Position numbers and translations under genes: made by a program. Shown one piece after another: positions 6,662 through 14,372 of a DNA stretch of 14,372 nucleotides; positions within the stretch are counted from its first letter, which is position 1; each line of letters starts with the position of its first letter. Under the pieces are notes generated by a model. The model was not told where the DNA came from, did not search any database, and saw nothing but the letters and a program-made list of their open reading frames with translations. The stretch lies in assembly GCA_945928335.1 (NCBI GenBank), contig CAMENK010000009.1:1-14372 (forward strand), given 5' to 3'. The DNA comes from an uncultured Bacillota bacterium (lineage in GTDB: Bacteria; Bacillota_I; Bacilli_A; RF39; UBA660).

Positions 6662-9595
6662 ATGTACATAAAAGAAATAAAAATAAATGGATTTAAAAGC
6701 TTTGCAGATAAAGTAAATTTAGAATTAAATAGAAATTTTACTGGTATAGTGGGTCCTAATGGAAGTGGAAAAAGTAATATAGTAGATGCTTTAAAATGGG
6801 TAATGGGAGAACAATCAGTTAAAACACTAAGAGGATCTAATGGTATGACGGATGTCATATTTAATGGTTCATCTTCAAGAGAAGGAGCAAGAAGTGCATC
6901 TGTTACTTTAGTACTTGATAATACTGATAAAACTTTACCTTTAGATTATACTGAAGTAGAAGTTAAAAGAATAGTTTATAAGACAGGAGAAAATGAATAT
7001 TTTATAAATAAAGAAAAAGTTAGACTTAAAGACATAAATGATTTATTTATAGATTCTTTTTCTTCTAGAGAAAGTTTAAGTATAATTCCTCAAGGAAAAA
7101 TAAGTGAAATATTAAGTGGTAAACCAGAAGATAGAAGAAGCGTACTAGAAGATGCTGCCGGAGTTCTAAAATATAAGAAAAGAAAAGAAGAAACTTTAAG
7201 AAAACTTGAGAAAACTAATGAAAATGTTGAAAGAGTAAATATGATAATAAGTGAATTAGAAACTCAAGTTGGACCTTTAAAAGAGCAAAGTGAAAAAGCT
7301 AAGAAATATAAAGAGACTAGAGATAAATTAGAAAGTATAGAAGTTTCTCTTCTAGCAAGTGATATTGAAAAATTAAGTTTGGAAAGTAATAGATTATCTA
7401 ATGAAAAAGAATCATTAACTAATACTGAAATTAAAACTAGAACTAATATAACTAAAGATAAAGTAGAATTAGAAAAGTTAAATTTAGAAAGAACAAATTT
7501 AGATAATGATATAAGTGGATATGCTAAAGAACTTTTAGTAGTTGTTGATAAAACTAATGATTTAAGAAGAAGAAAAGAATTATTAGAAGAAAGAAATAAA
7601 TATGATAAAAATAATAATGAAGTTCTAGATAATGTTAGAAAACTAAAGAATGAAGAAATTGAAATTAAAACTAATTTAGAAAGTACTATGTTAGAATTTG
7701 AATCTTCACAAAAAGATGAGACTGAATTATCTAAAAAACTTGAAGAACTTAATAGTGATTATAAAACATTAAATACTAAATTAAATTTAAGTTCTAATGA
7801 AGAAAATAATATTAAAAAACAACTAATGGATTTAAATAATAAGAAGGATATAATTACATTTAATATAGAGAATATGACTAAAGTTCCATATGCCGTAAAA
7901 TGTGTGTTAAATGCGCCTAATTTAAATGGAATTAAATCTACAATTGGTAATGTTATAAGTGTATCAAGTGAATATGGGACTATGTTGGATGTAAGTTTAG
8001 GTGCTAGTAATAATTTTGTAATTACAGAAACTGATGTAGATGCTAAACACGCGATCGAATATTTAAAAACAAAAAATGCCGGTAGGGTTACTTTCTTTCC
8101 ACTAAATGTTATTAAACCTAAAAGTATAGACTTAGAAACTTTAAATATGGTAAAAAATATGAAAGGTTTTGTTGGAATTGCTTCTGATTTAGTAACTTAT
8201 GATAAGTTATACTATAATATTGTAATGAATCAATTAGGAAATATAATTGTTACAGTAGATATAAATGATGCATTAATAATAAGTAAAAAAATAAATTCTA
8301 GATATAGAGTAGTAACTTTAAGTGGAGAAATTATTCATGTAGGTGGTTCATTAACAGGTGGTAGTAAGTCTAAAAATGATACAAATGATAGAACAGAATT
8401 AGATAATATTACAAAAAATATAAACTTAAAAGAACAAGAACTTAAAGAAAAAGTAAGTGAACAAGAAGAATATTCTAAAGAAATAGAAATACTAAAAACA
8501 AAAATATATAATAATAATATAGAATTATTAAAATTAAAAGAAATGAATAATTCTAAAGAAAAACAAATAGAAGAATTAAAAGAAAAATTAAATAAAATAA
8601 CAGATGAAATAAAAGCTTTAGATAAAGAAGATACAACCTCTGAATTAGATAAATTAAATGAAGAATATTTAGAAAATATAAAGAGAAAAGAAAGTATTGA
8701 ACTAGAACAAAAGAAATTAGAAAAGAGAAGAAATGCATTAATAGAAGAGATAGAAGAAAAAGAAAATATAGTTAAAAAGAGTGAAAGTAAAAACAGAAGT
8801 GACTTAGAAAAGTTAAATGAAATTGAAGTTAAAATAACTAAAACAAATATAACTTTAGATAATTTACTTAATAGACTAAGTGAAGAATATAATATGACTT
8901 ATGAGAAAGCTAGAAATAGTTATGAATTAGAAATGGAAGAAAGTGTTGCAAGAAATATTATATCTGACTTAAAGAAAACTATTAAGTCACTTGGAGTTAT
9001 AAATATGGCATCTATAGAAGAATATGAAAGAGTTGGTAAAAGATATGAATTCTTAGTTGGACAAAGAGAAGATTTAAAACTAAGTGAACAAAATCTATTA
9101 AATATTATCAATGAAATGGATGATGTAATGATTGAAAAATTTGCTACAACTTTCAAAAAAGTAAATGTTGAATTTGGTAAAGTATTCAAAAATCTATTTG
9201 GAGGTGGAAATGCTTATTTAGAACTAACAGATCCATCTAACTTATTAGAAACAGGTATAGAAATAATAGCTAATCCTCCAGGCAAAAAACCAGGCGCTAT
9301 AACATTACTAAGTGGTGGAGAAAAAACACTTACTGCTATAAGTTTATTATTTGCTATTATGAACTTGAAAAATGTTCCATTTGTAATATTAGATGAAGTT
9401 GAAAGTGCGCTTGATGAAGTAAATGTAGAAAAATTTGGTGAATATATAGATCATTATAAAGGAAGAACACAACTTTTAATAATTACACATAAAAAGAAGA
9501 CTATGGAATATGTTGATTTATTATATGGTATAACAATGCAAGAAAGTGGTGTAAGTAAACTAGTAAGTGTTAAACTAGAAGAAATAAATGCTTAA
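6662..9595 (+). CDS. smc: Chromosome segregation ATPase SMC (short-armed)
   Basis: SMC forms the core of the Smc-ScpAB condensin that compacts and separates chromosomes. The product has 977 residues; B. subtilis SMC has about 1186. The N-terminal head has Walker A GPNGSGKSN (31-39) and the Q-loop in IPQGKISEIL (142-151). Residues ~165-405 form a Lys/Glu-rich coiled coil, followed by a hinge (~409-566) ending in GGSLTGG, and a returning coil to ~770. The C-terminal head carries LGVINM (777-782), LLSGGEKTL (signature, ~882-890), Walker B FVILDE (~907-912) and a THKKKTMEYVDLLYGITMQ block. All ATPase motifs are present, so the shortness comes from the arms, roughly 100 residues each. ATG 6662 follows AGGAG at a proper spacing. 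ftsY, the usual downstream partner in Firmicutes, is not here; dxs follows instead. Confidence 0.96.
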   Translation: MYIKEIKINGFKSFADKVNLELNRNFTGIVGPNGSGKSNIVDALKWVMGEQSVKTLRGSNGMTDVIFNGSSSREGARSASVTLVLDNTDKTLPLDYTEVEVKRIVYKTGENEYFINKEKVRLKDINDLFIDSFSSRESLSIIPQGKISEILSGKPEDRRSVLEDAAGVLKYKKRKEETLRKLEKTNENVERVNMIISELETQVGPLKEQSEKAKKYKETRDKLESIEVSLLASDIEKLSLESNRLSNEKESLTNTEIKTRTNITKDKVELEKLNLERTNLDNDISGYAKELLVVVDKTNDLRRRKELLEERNKYDKNNNEVLDNVRKLKNEEIEIKTNLESTMLEFESSQKDETELSKKLEELNSDYKTLNTKLNLSSNEENNIKKQLMDLNNKKDIITFNIENMTKVPYAVKCVLNAPNLNGIKSTIGNVISVSSEYGTMLDVSLGASNNFVITETDVDAKHAIEYLKTKNAGRVTFFPLNVIKPKSIDLETLNMVKNMKGFVGIASDLVTYDKLYYNIVMNQLGNIIVTVDINDALIISKKINSRYRVVTLSGEIIHVGGSLTGGSKSKNDTNDRTELDNITKNINLKEQELKEKVSEQEEYSKEIEILKTKIYNNNIELLKLKEMNNSKEKQIEELKEKLNKITDEIKALDKEDTTSELDKLNEEYLENIKRKESIELEQKKLEKRRNALIEEIEEKENIVKKSESKNRSDLEKLNEIEVKITKTNITLDNLLNRLSEEYNMTYEKARNSYELEMEESVARNIISDLKKTIKSLGVINMASIEEYERVGKRYEFLVGQREDLKLSEQNLLNIINEMDDVMIEKFATTFKKVNVEFGKVFKNLFGGGNAYLELTDPSNLLETGIEIIANPPGKKPGAITLLSGGEKTLTAISLLFAIMNLKNVPFVILDEVESALDEVNVEKFGEYIDHYKGRTQLLIITHKKKTMEYVDLLYGITMQESGVSKLVSVKLEEINA

Positions 9596-9597
9596 AG

Positions 9598-9626
9598 AGA
9601 CAAAATGTTTCTTTTTGTTTTTGTCT
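9598..9626 (+). terminator. Weak hairpin in the smc-dxs spacer
   Basis: AGACAAAA (9598-9605) and TTTTGTCT (9619-9626) form an 8-bp AT-rich stem with a 13-base, T-rich loop. No clean T run follows on the plus strand, so it may be a partial attenuator or mRNA-end structure rather than a full terminator. It sits 19 bases before the dxs ribosome site. Confidence 0.25.
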
Positions 9627-9655
9627 TAGAATAAAATTTAATAAGAGGTGTTTTT

Positions 9656-11512
9656 GTGAAAATAGAAGAAATAGAAAATCCCAAATTTTTAAAAAAATTA
9701 AGTAAAAATGAATTAGAAGAATTAAGTAATGAAATTAGAGAATTTTTAATAGATAAAGTATCTAAAAAAGGAGGACATTTATCAAGCAATTTAGGTATAG
9801 TTGAATTAACAATAATGTTACATAAAGTATTTGATACTCCAAAAGATAAAATAATATTTGATGTTTCACATCAAGCATATATACATAAGATATTAACAGG
9901 ACGAGCAAAAGATTTTGATACTCTAAGGGATTTTAATGGAATGTCAGGATTCTCTAAGATGAGTGAAAGTATTTATGATTCATATGAAGCTGGACATTCT
10001 AGTACAAGTCTAAGCGCGGCTTTAGGTATGGCTTTAGCAAGAGATATGAATAAAAAGAAAAATAATATAATAGCTGTAATAGGAGATGCTTCAATTAGTA
10101 ATGGACTTGCTTATGAAGCATTAAATCAAATAGGCAGTACAAAAACTAAACTTATTATAATACTTAATGATAATAATATGAGTATATCTAAAAATGTAGG
10201 TGCTTTGCATAATCATTTAGATAGTTTAAGAAATAAAAAAGGATATTTAAATGCTAAAAATAATACAAAAAAAATATTAAATAAAATACCTTACATTGGA
10301 AATAAACTATCTAATATTATAAGAAATATTAAAGAAAGTTTTAAAAAACTATATATGAAAGAAGGATTTATATTTGAAGAATTGGGAATAGACTATTATG
10401 GTCCAATAAATGGTCATGATTTTGATGAACTCGAACAATATTTAAATTTAGCCAAAAAATCTAAAAAACCAGTTTTAATTCATGTTATAACTAAAAAAGG
10501 TAAAGGGTATAAATTTGCAGAAGAAGATACTGAAGGTATATATCATGGAGTAAGTAAGTTTGAACCTGAAGTAGGAATATTGCCAAATTCAGATAATAAA
10601 GTAATGAGTTGGAGTGAAGTAATAAGTGAAAGTTTAATTAAACTTATGGATAAAAATATAATTGCTATAACACCTGCGATGGCTAATGGAAGTAAATTAA
10701 TTAAATTTAGCAAAATGTATCCCAAAAATTTCATAGATGTAGGAATAGCAGAAGAACATGCCTTAGTACTAGCTAATGGATTATCTTTAGAAAAGAAAAT
10801 ACCAATTGTATTTATATATTCTTCTTTTTTGCAAAGAGGATATGATCAAGTATTACATGACATTGCTAGAATGAAATCACATGTTATTATTTGTATTGAT
10901 AGATGTGGTATAGTAGGAAGTGATGGTGAAACTCATCAAGGAGTATTTGATTTAACATTTCTTTTACCAATACCTAATCTAATTATTTCTACTCCAAGAG
11001 ATGAATTAGAAGCAGTGAATTTATTAAAAACATCTATAAAAAATAATTATCCATTTTGTATAAGGTATTCTAGAAATAAGATAATTCATAATGAAACATT
11101 AACTAATATAAAAGAGTTTAAAATAGGTTCATGGGAACAAATAACTGAAGGAAATGATGGTACTTTAATAACTTATGGAGATTTTTTGAATGAATCAATT
11201 AACATTATAAATAGATTAAAAGAAAATAATATTAATTTAGAATTAGTAAATGCTAGATTTCAAAAGCCAATTGATGAAGAATACTTTAATAAAATATTAA
11301 ATAAAAATAAAAAGATATTTGTATATGAAGAAAGCATGATAATAGGGTCTCTAGGAAGTTATTTAAAAACTAAAACAAATAAAGAAATAATAATATATGG
11401 AATAAAAGATGATTTTATTTGTCAAGGAACTAGAAAAGAATTACTAAAAATGTTAGAATTAGATGAGGAAAGTATTTATAAAAAAATATTTAATGAAATA
11501 AAGAAGGTATAA
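9656..11512 (+). CDS. dxs: 1-deoxy-D-xylulose-5-phosphate synthase
   Basis: DXS joins pyruvate and glyceraldehyde 3-phosphate with thiamine diphosphate, the first step of the MEP isoprenoid route. The 618-residue length is normal. Landmarks are GGHLSSNLG (39-47), DVSHQAYIHKILTGR (69-83), AGHSSTSLSAALG (112-124), the ThDP-Mg motif GDASISNG (143-150) to NDN (171-173), catalytic Glu366 in DVGIAEEHA, QRGYDQ (393-398), and DRCGIVGSDGETHQGVFD (415-432) with Asp423 and His427. Differences from common DXS are GDA for GDG, DVSH for DVGH and RYSRN for RYPRG; none removes an expected catalytic residue. The start is GTG, fixed by GAGGTG (9645-9650) five bases upstream; no ATG fits. rnhB follows after 2 bases, implying one transcript. 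No other MEP gene is in view. Confidence 0.93.
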   Translation: MKIEEIENPKFLKKLSKNELEELSNEIREFLIDKVSKKGGHLSSNLGIVELTIMLHKVFDTPKDKIIFDVSHQAYIHKILTGRAKDFDTLRDFNGMSGFSKMSESIYDSYEAGHSSTSLSAALGMALARDMNKKKNNIIAVIGDASISNGLAYEALNQIGSTKTKLIIILNDNNMSISKNVGALHNHLDSLRNKKGYLNAKNNTKKILNKIPYIGNKLSNIIRNIKESFKKLYMKEGFIFEELGIDYYGPINGHDFDELEQYLNLAKKSKKPVLIHVITKKGKGYKFAEEDTEGIYHGVSKFEPEVGILPNSDNKVMSWSEVISESLIKLMDKNIIAITPAMANGSKLIKFSKMYPKNFIDVGIAEEHALVLANGLSLEKKIPIVFIYSSFLQRGYDQVLHDIARMKSHVIICIDRCGIVGSDGETHQGVFDLTFLLPIPNLIISTPRDELEAVNLLKTSIKNNYPFCIRYSRNKIIHNETLTNIKEFKIGSWEQITEGNDGTLITYGDFLNESINIINRLKENNINLELVNARFQKPIDEEYFNKILNKNKKIFVYEESMIIGSLGSYLKTKTNKEIIIYGIKDDFICQGTRKELLKMLELDEESIYKKIFNEIKKV

Positions 11513-11514
11513 AA

Positions 11515-12132
11515 ATGCTAGAATACGAAAACGAATTATATGAAAAAGGCATAGAACTAATTTGTGGAATAGATGAAGTTGGCCGTGGTCCTTTACTTGG
11601 CCCTGTTGTAACTGCAGCAGTAATATTACCTAAAGGATATTATCATCCAGATATAAAAGATTCCAAAACACTTAGTGAAAAGAAAAGAGAAAAAATATAC
11701 GATATAATTATGAACGACGCTATTAGCATAGGAATAGGAATAGTAGATGAGAAAGAAATAGATAAAATAAATATATATGAAGCTACTAAAGTAGCAATGA
11801 AAATGGCTATTGATAATTTAGATGTAAAACCAGAATATGTTTTAATAGATGCAATGAAATTGGATATTGATATTCCAAGTATGTCTATTATTAAAGGCGA
11901 TGCTAAAAGTGAATCAATTGCTGCAGCCAGTATAATTGCTAAAGTAACTAGAGATAGAATGATTGAAGCAATTGATATAGAATATCCTATGTATGACTTA
12001 AAAAATAATAAAGGATATGGAACAAAAAAACATATAGAAGCTATAAAAAAATATGGACCATGTAAATATCATAGATATAGTTATAGTCCAGTAAGTGAAA
12101 ATATTAAAAATGAAACTTTGGTGAAAAGTTAA
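11515..12132 (+). CDS. rnhB: Ribonuclease HII
   Basis: RNase HII cuts the RNA part of RNA-DNA hybrids and removes single ribonucleotides built into DNA. The 205-residue product is the compact form. The catalytic DEDD set is visible: Asp20 and Glu21 in GIDEVGRGPLLGPVV, Asp112 in VLIDAMKLD, and Asp129 in KGDAKSESIAAASIIAKVTRD. The C-terminal NKGYGTKKH block (164-173) carries the conserved Tyr168. The N-terminal EYENELYEKG matches the usual entry helix. ATG 11515 follows AGAAGG. The GP-x-LGP loop rather than the HIII-type GTGD motif argues for HII. It is probably transcribed with dxs. Confidence 0.96.
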   Translation: MLEYENELYEKGIELICGIDEVGRGPLLGPVVTAAVILPKGYYHPDIKDSKTLSEKKREKIYDIIMNDAISIGIGIVDEKEIDKINIYEATKVAMKMAIDNLDVKPEYVLIDAMKLDIDIPSMSIIKGDAKSESIAAASIIAKVTRDRMIEAIDIEYPMYDLKNNKGYGTKKHIEAIKKYGPCKYHRYSYSPVSENIKNETLVKS

Positions 12133-12139
12133 ATAAATG

Positions 12140-12168
12140 TTGAATCAAATGTAAAATAATAGTAAAAT
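12140..12168 (+). promoter_or_regulatory. Candidate promoter for the parvulin-like gene
   Basis: TTGAAT (12140-12145), a 17-base spacer and TAAAAT (12163-12168) lie in the 60-base gap after rnhB. Transcription would begin near 12175, just before the GAGGAG ribosome site (12184-12189). Five of six bases match consensus in each element. No terminator is evident between rnhB and this site. Confidence 0.5.
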
Positions 12169-12192
12169 TAAAACTAGAAAGAAGAGGAGAAT

Positions 12193-13170
12193 ATGAAAAA
12201 TTTAAAAGAAAAAATATCAAAAGTTAATAAGGACGAATTACTTAAAATGCTTAGTTCTTTTATATTAGGAGTACTATTAATGTTATTATTTTATCCTGAT
12301 AGAATAGCTAAACTAGAAAATGGAGAGGAAGTTGCAATTAAGATTGGGGATAAAAACATTACTGCTGATGCTATGTATACTAAACTTAAAGAAAAATATG
12401 CTATATATGAATTACTTGATATAGTTGACTCAAATATTTTATATGATATGTATGAATTAACAGAAGAAGATAATGAAGAAATAGAAAATCGTGCAGATAA
12501 TTATATCAGATATTATGAAGAAAACCATAATATAAGTGAAGAAGAATTTTTAGAGAATAATGGATTTGCTAATCTTAATGAATTTAAAAAATATTTAGAA
12601 TTAGATCATTTAAGAAAAAAATATTATGATGAATATTTAACAAAACAAATATCAGAAGAAGAAATAGAAGATTATTATGATGAAGAAGTTTTTGCTCCAT
12701 TTAATATAGAACATATACTAGTTAAAATTTCAAATGATGTTACAGATGAAGATGCTAAAGAAAAAGCTCAAGAAATATTGGATAGATTAGACGATGGAGA
12801 AGATTGGGAAGATTTAAAAGAAGGATATGAAGATGAAATAATAAATGAAGCATTCAAAGTTGACTTTGATTCTAATTTAGAAGATGAATTTAAGACAACA
12901 GCAATTAAATTAAAGGATGGAAAATATTCAACATCTTTAGTAAAAACAAACTATGGATATCATATAATTTATAGAGTGGAAACATTAGAAACTCCTGAAT
13001 ATGATGAAGTAAAAGAAAGAATATTAGAAGTATTAAAAAATAAATATGCAAAAGAAAATGAAAATGTATATGAAAAATCTATGATATTTATGAGAGAAGA
13101 AGCAAAAATGGAAATTAAAGATACTGAACTAAATGAAGTTTACAAGAAATATACAAAAGATTATGATTAA
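12193..13170 (+). CDS. Membrane-anchored parvulin-like peptidylprolyl isomerase/foldase (PrsA/SurA type)
   Basis: This is probably an extracytoplasmic folding helper for secreted proteins, as PrsA is in Firmicutes. The 325-residue product has a Lys-rich N-terminus and one membrane helix (~18-34, FILGVLLMLLF inside it), predicting the bulk outside. There is no lipobox Cys, unlike classical PrsA. Residues ~45-165 are a helical, strongly acidic chaperone-like region (many EE and DE pairs). Residues ~170-263 match parvulin: FNIEHILVKI (170-179), a helix with EKAQEILDRL, and TNYGYHIIYRVE (252-263). The glycine-rich GGDLG segment normal in the middle of the parvulin domain is missing, with NEAFKVDF in its place, so isomerase activity is uncertain. 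A Lys/Glu-rich helical tail follows. GAGGAG lies 3 bases from the ATG. It is not called prsA outright because the anchor differs. Confidence 0.8.
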   Translation: MKNLKEKISKVNKDELLKMLSSFILGVLLMLLFYPDRIAKLENGEEVAIKIGDKNITADAMYTKLKEKYAIYELLDIVDSNILYDMYELTEEDNEEIENRADNYIRYYEENHNISEEEFLENNGFANLNEFKKYLELDHLRKKYYDEYLTKQISEEEIEDYYDEEVFAPFNIEHILVKISNDVTDEDAKEKAQEILDRLDDGEDWEDLKEGYEDEIINEAFKVDFDSNLEDEFKTTAIKLKDGKYSTSLVKTNYGYHIIYRVETLETPEYDEVKERILEVLKNKYAKENENVYEKSMIFMREEAKMEIKDTELNEVYKKYTKDYD

Positions 13171-13187
13171 AATTATAATCTTTTATT
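13165..13187 (+). terminator. Weak AT-rich hairpin with T run after the foldase gene
   Basis: GATTA (13165-13169) pairs with TAATC (13176-13180) across a 6-base loop, followed by TTTTATT. The stem overlaps the stop codon of the foldase gene. Five mostly A-T pairs make a poor terminator; it is listed because it is well placed between two separately promoted genes. Confidence 0.25.
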
Positions 13188-13214
13188 TTATATTTTAAAA
13201 ATATATGTTATACT
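13186..13214 (+). promoter_or_regulatory. Candidate extended -10 promoter for the GspF-like gene
   Basis: TGT-TATACT (13206-13214) is an extended -10 with five of six consensus bases. The matching -35 position (13186-13191, TTTTAT) is weak, as is common for extended -10 promoters. It lies 18 bases before the GAGGAGGT ribosome site. Confidence 0.45.
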
Positions 13215-13232
13215 TAATAATAGAAAAGAATA

Positions 13233-13240
13233 GAGGAGGT
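13233..13240 (+). promoter_or_regulatory. Strong ribosome binding site fixing a GTG start
   Basis: GAGGAGGT is followed six bases later by GTG 13247, the start of a long open frame that continues to the window end. There is no competing ATG in frame until well inside the protein, so this site decides the start. Confidence 0.8.
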
Positions 13241-13246
13241 ACAAAA

Positions 13247-14372
13247 GTGACTAAGAAAAAGAAAACTAATAATAAAAAAAGTAATGTACTCTCTATAATA
13301 TTAAAAATATTAAAAATAATTATCAATGAAATATATAAAACTTTAAAATTTTTTGGTTTAGGTATTATAAAATCATTAGACTTTATATTTACTAGGCTAA
13401 TTACATTATTTAGTTATATTATTTATGCATTTGTATATGCTTTTGAGTACATTGGAAAATTTACTTATAAATTAGGATATGTTGTTTATAATTATTTTTT
13501 AAAAATAATAGTAACAGAAATATATGCTTTGATAGTTGCAATATTTAAAGGTATATATACAATACTTAAAGTTATTTTTTATGAAATACCTTATTTTATT
13601 ATTAATTCGTTAAGTAATTTCTTTAGTAATCTTACTAAAAAGACTAAAAATACAAATGAAAGATTTATGTATTTTTTAAAACATACTCCTAATAAGATAA
13701 AAGATTACTTTGTTGATAAGTGGAATAACATATCAGTTGTTAAACATTACAGAAATAAAAAAGAAAGAGAATTAGAAATATTATTAATTGATAAAACTGG
13801 TGCAGATGCAGAACGTTCTGAAAAAAAACAAACATATGAATATTTGGCAAGAAATTCTGAAGGAAAACTAATAAAGGGTTATTTTGCAGCACTTTCAAAA
13901 TTAGATGTTCACTCATACTTGCTTGATGCAGGTTATGAAGTATATGAAATAAAAACCAATAAATGGATAAACTTAATGCATAATGAAAATAGATACTTAG
14001 AAAAGCCAATGAAAAATAAGGATTTAATATTTTGGCTAGCACAATTATCTACATATATAAAAAGTGGTATACCACTTACAGATGCAGTTAAAATATTAGC
14101 TGAACAAGACAAAAGAAAAAAATATAAAAAAGTATATGATTCAGTAATATATGAATTATCAATGGGGGAGAGTTTTAGTGAAGCACTAAAAAAACAAGGA
14201 AATGTTTTTCCACCTTTACTAATAAACATGGTAAAAGCAGCAGAACTTATTGGCGACTTGGAATCTACATTAGATGAAATGAGTACTTATTATGAAGAAA
14301 AAGAAGCAACAAGAAAACAACTTATAAATGCATTAACATATCCATGTATAGTTTTAATATTTGCATTAATTA
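13247..14372 (+). CDS. GspF/PilC/ComGB-family membrane protein with long hydrophobic N-terminal extension, 3'-truncated by window edge
   Basis: GspF/PilC proteins are the inner-membrane platform of type IV pili, type II secretion and competence pseudopili. The frame is open for 375 codons from GTG to the window end. Residues 259-375 are the first part of the F domain: FWLAQLSTYIKSGIPLTDAV (262-281), GESFSEAL, then FPPLLINMVKAAELIGDLES and the first membrane helix beginning after ALTYP. Ahead of it, ARNSEGKLIKGYFAAL (201-216) matches the short N-terminal module usual in PilC. The first ~200 residues are unusual: a Lys/Asn-rich start, then ~15-130 very rich in Ile, Phe, Tyr and Leu with a charged residue every few positions, then a basic stretch. 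This could be several short membrane or amphipathic helices. I know no function for it. A second F domain and partner ATPase or pilin genes would be expected downstream. Confidence 0.82.
   Translation, partial: MTKKKKTNNKKSNVLSIILKILKIIINEIYKTLKFFGLGIIKSLDFIFTRLITLFSYIIYAFVYAFEYIGKFTYKLGYVVYNYFLKIIVTEIYALIVAIFKGIYTILKVIFYEIPYFIINSLSNFFSNLTKKTKNTNERFMYFLKHTPNKIKDYFVDKWNNISVVKHYRNKKERELEILLIDKTGADAERSEKKQTYEYLARNSEGKLIKGYFAALSKLDVHSYLLDAGYEVYEIKTNKWINLMHNENRYLEKPMKNKDLIFWLAQLSTYIKSGIPLTDAVKILAEQDKRKKYKKVYDSVIYELSMGESFSEALKKQGNVFPPLLINMVKAAELIGDLESTLDEMSTYYEEKEATRKQLINALTYPCIVLIFALI

Noticed and set aside
8553..8738. Leu/Phe-rich minus-strand frame that looks like a membrane peptide
   Set aside because: It is the complement of the Lys/Glu-rich SMC coiled coil: antisense of GAA and AAA codons yields Phe and Leu, so the hydrophobicity is an artefact.
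13740..14229. Two minus-strand frames (13740-14042 and 13933-14229)
   Set aside because: They lie antisense to the clear GspF-domain coding frame on the plus strand, have no ribosome sites of note and no recognisable product.
1..14372. tRNA, rRNA, riboswitch, CRISPR, insertion sequence, phage or attachment sites
   Set aside because: Intergenic spaces are all about 105 bases or less, with no cloverleaf, conserved riboswitch core, spaced repeats or terminal inverted repeats seen; base composition is even across the window, with no sign of recent transfer.

Overview
This window looks like a chromosomal housekeeping segment from a very AT-rich, low-GC Gram-positive bacterium of the Bacilli or Mollicutes-related type. 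Arginine is mostly AGA, third positions are mostly A or T, and Shine-Dalgarno sites of the AGGAGG type precede most genes. The gene content supports this: a GatCAB amidotransferase, a dnaD-nth pair, rnc-smc, and a 977-residue SMC. TGG encodes Trp, and YidD ends sensibly at TGA, so the ordinary bacterial code fits better than the Mycoplasma code. A gut-associated, uncultured lineage near the root of Mollicutes is my inference, not something the sequence proves.

Layout. Positions 1-2426 hold the 3' part of gatA and the whole of gatB, which touch each other. A short spacer with a candidate promoter leads into a tight run of cca, dnaD and nth (2486-4787); nth overlaps dnaD by 8 bases. Next comes a convergent junction with a bidirectional terminator hairpin, then the only minus-strand unit: yidD followed by a lipoprotein gene (5905 down to 4830, overlapping ATGA). 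A 105-base divergent promoter region separates this from rnc-smc-dxs-rnhB (6011-12132), all plus strand. A promoter at about 12140 leads to a membrane-anchored parvulin-like foldase (12193-13170). The last gene starts at GTG 13247 and runs off the window end. It is a GspF/PilC-family inner-membrane protein with a very unusual hydrophobic N-terminal extension.

How the genes fit together. gatA/gatB (with gatC presumably upstream) and cca serve tRNA charging and maturation. dnaD, nth, rnhB and smc serve replication initiation, base-excision repair, RNA-DNA hybrid removal and chromosome segregation. rnc processes RNA and dxs starts isoprenoid synthesis. yidD, the lipoprotein, the foldase and the GspF-like protein all concern the membrane or the cell surface.

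The points most worth a second look are a TroA/ZnuA-type lipoprotein with no histidine at all, and the GspF-like protein with about 200 extra N-terminal residues. I saw no tRNA, rRNA, CRISPR array, insertion sequence or riboswitch. No stretch over 300 bases lacks a gene once the open-ended gene at 13247-14372 is counted.
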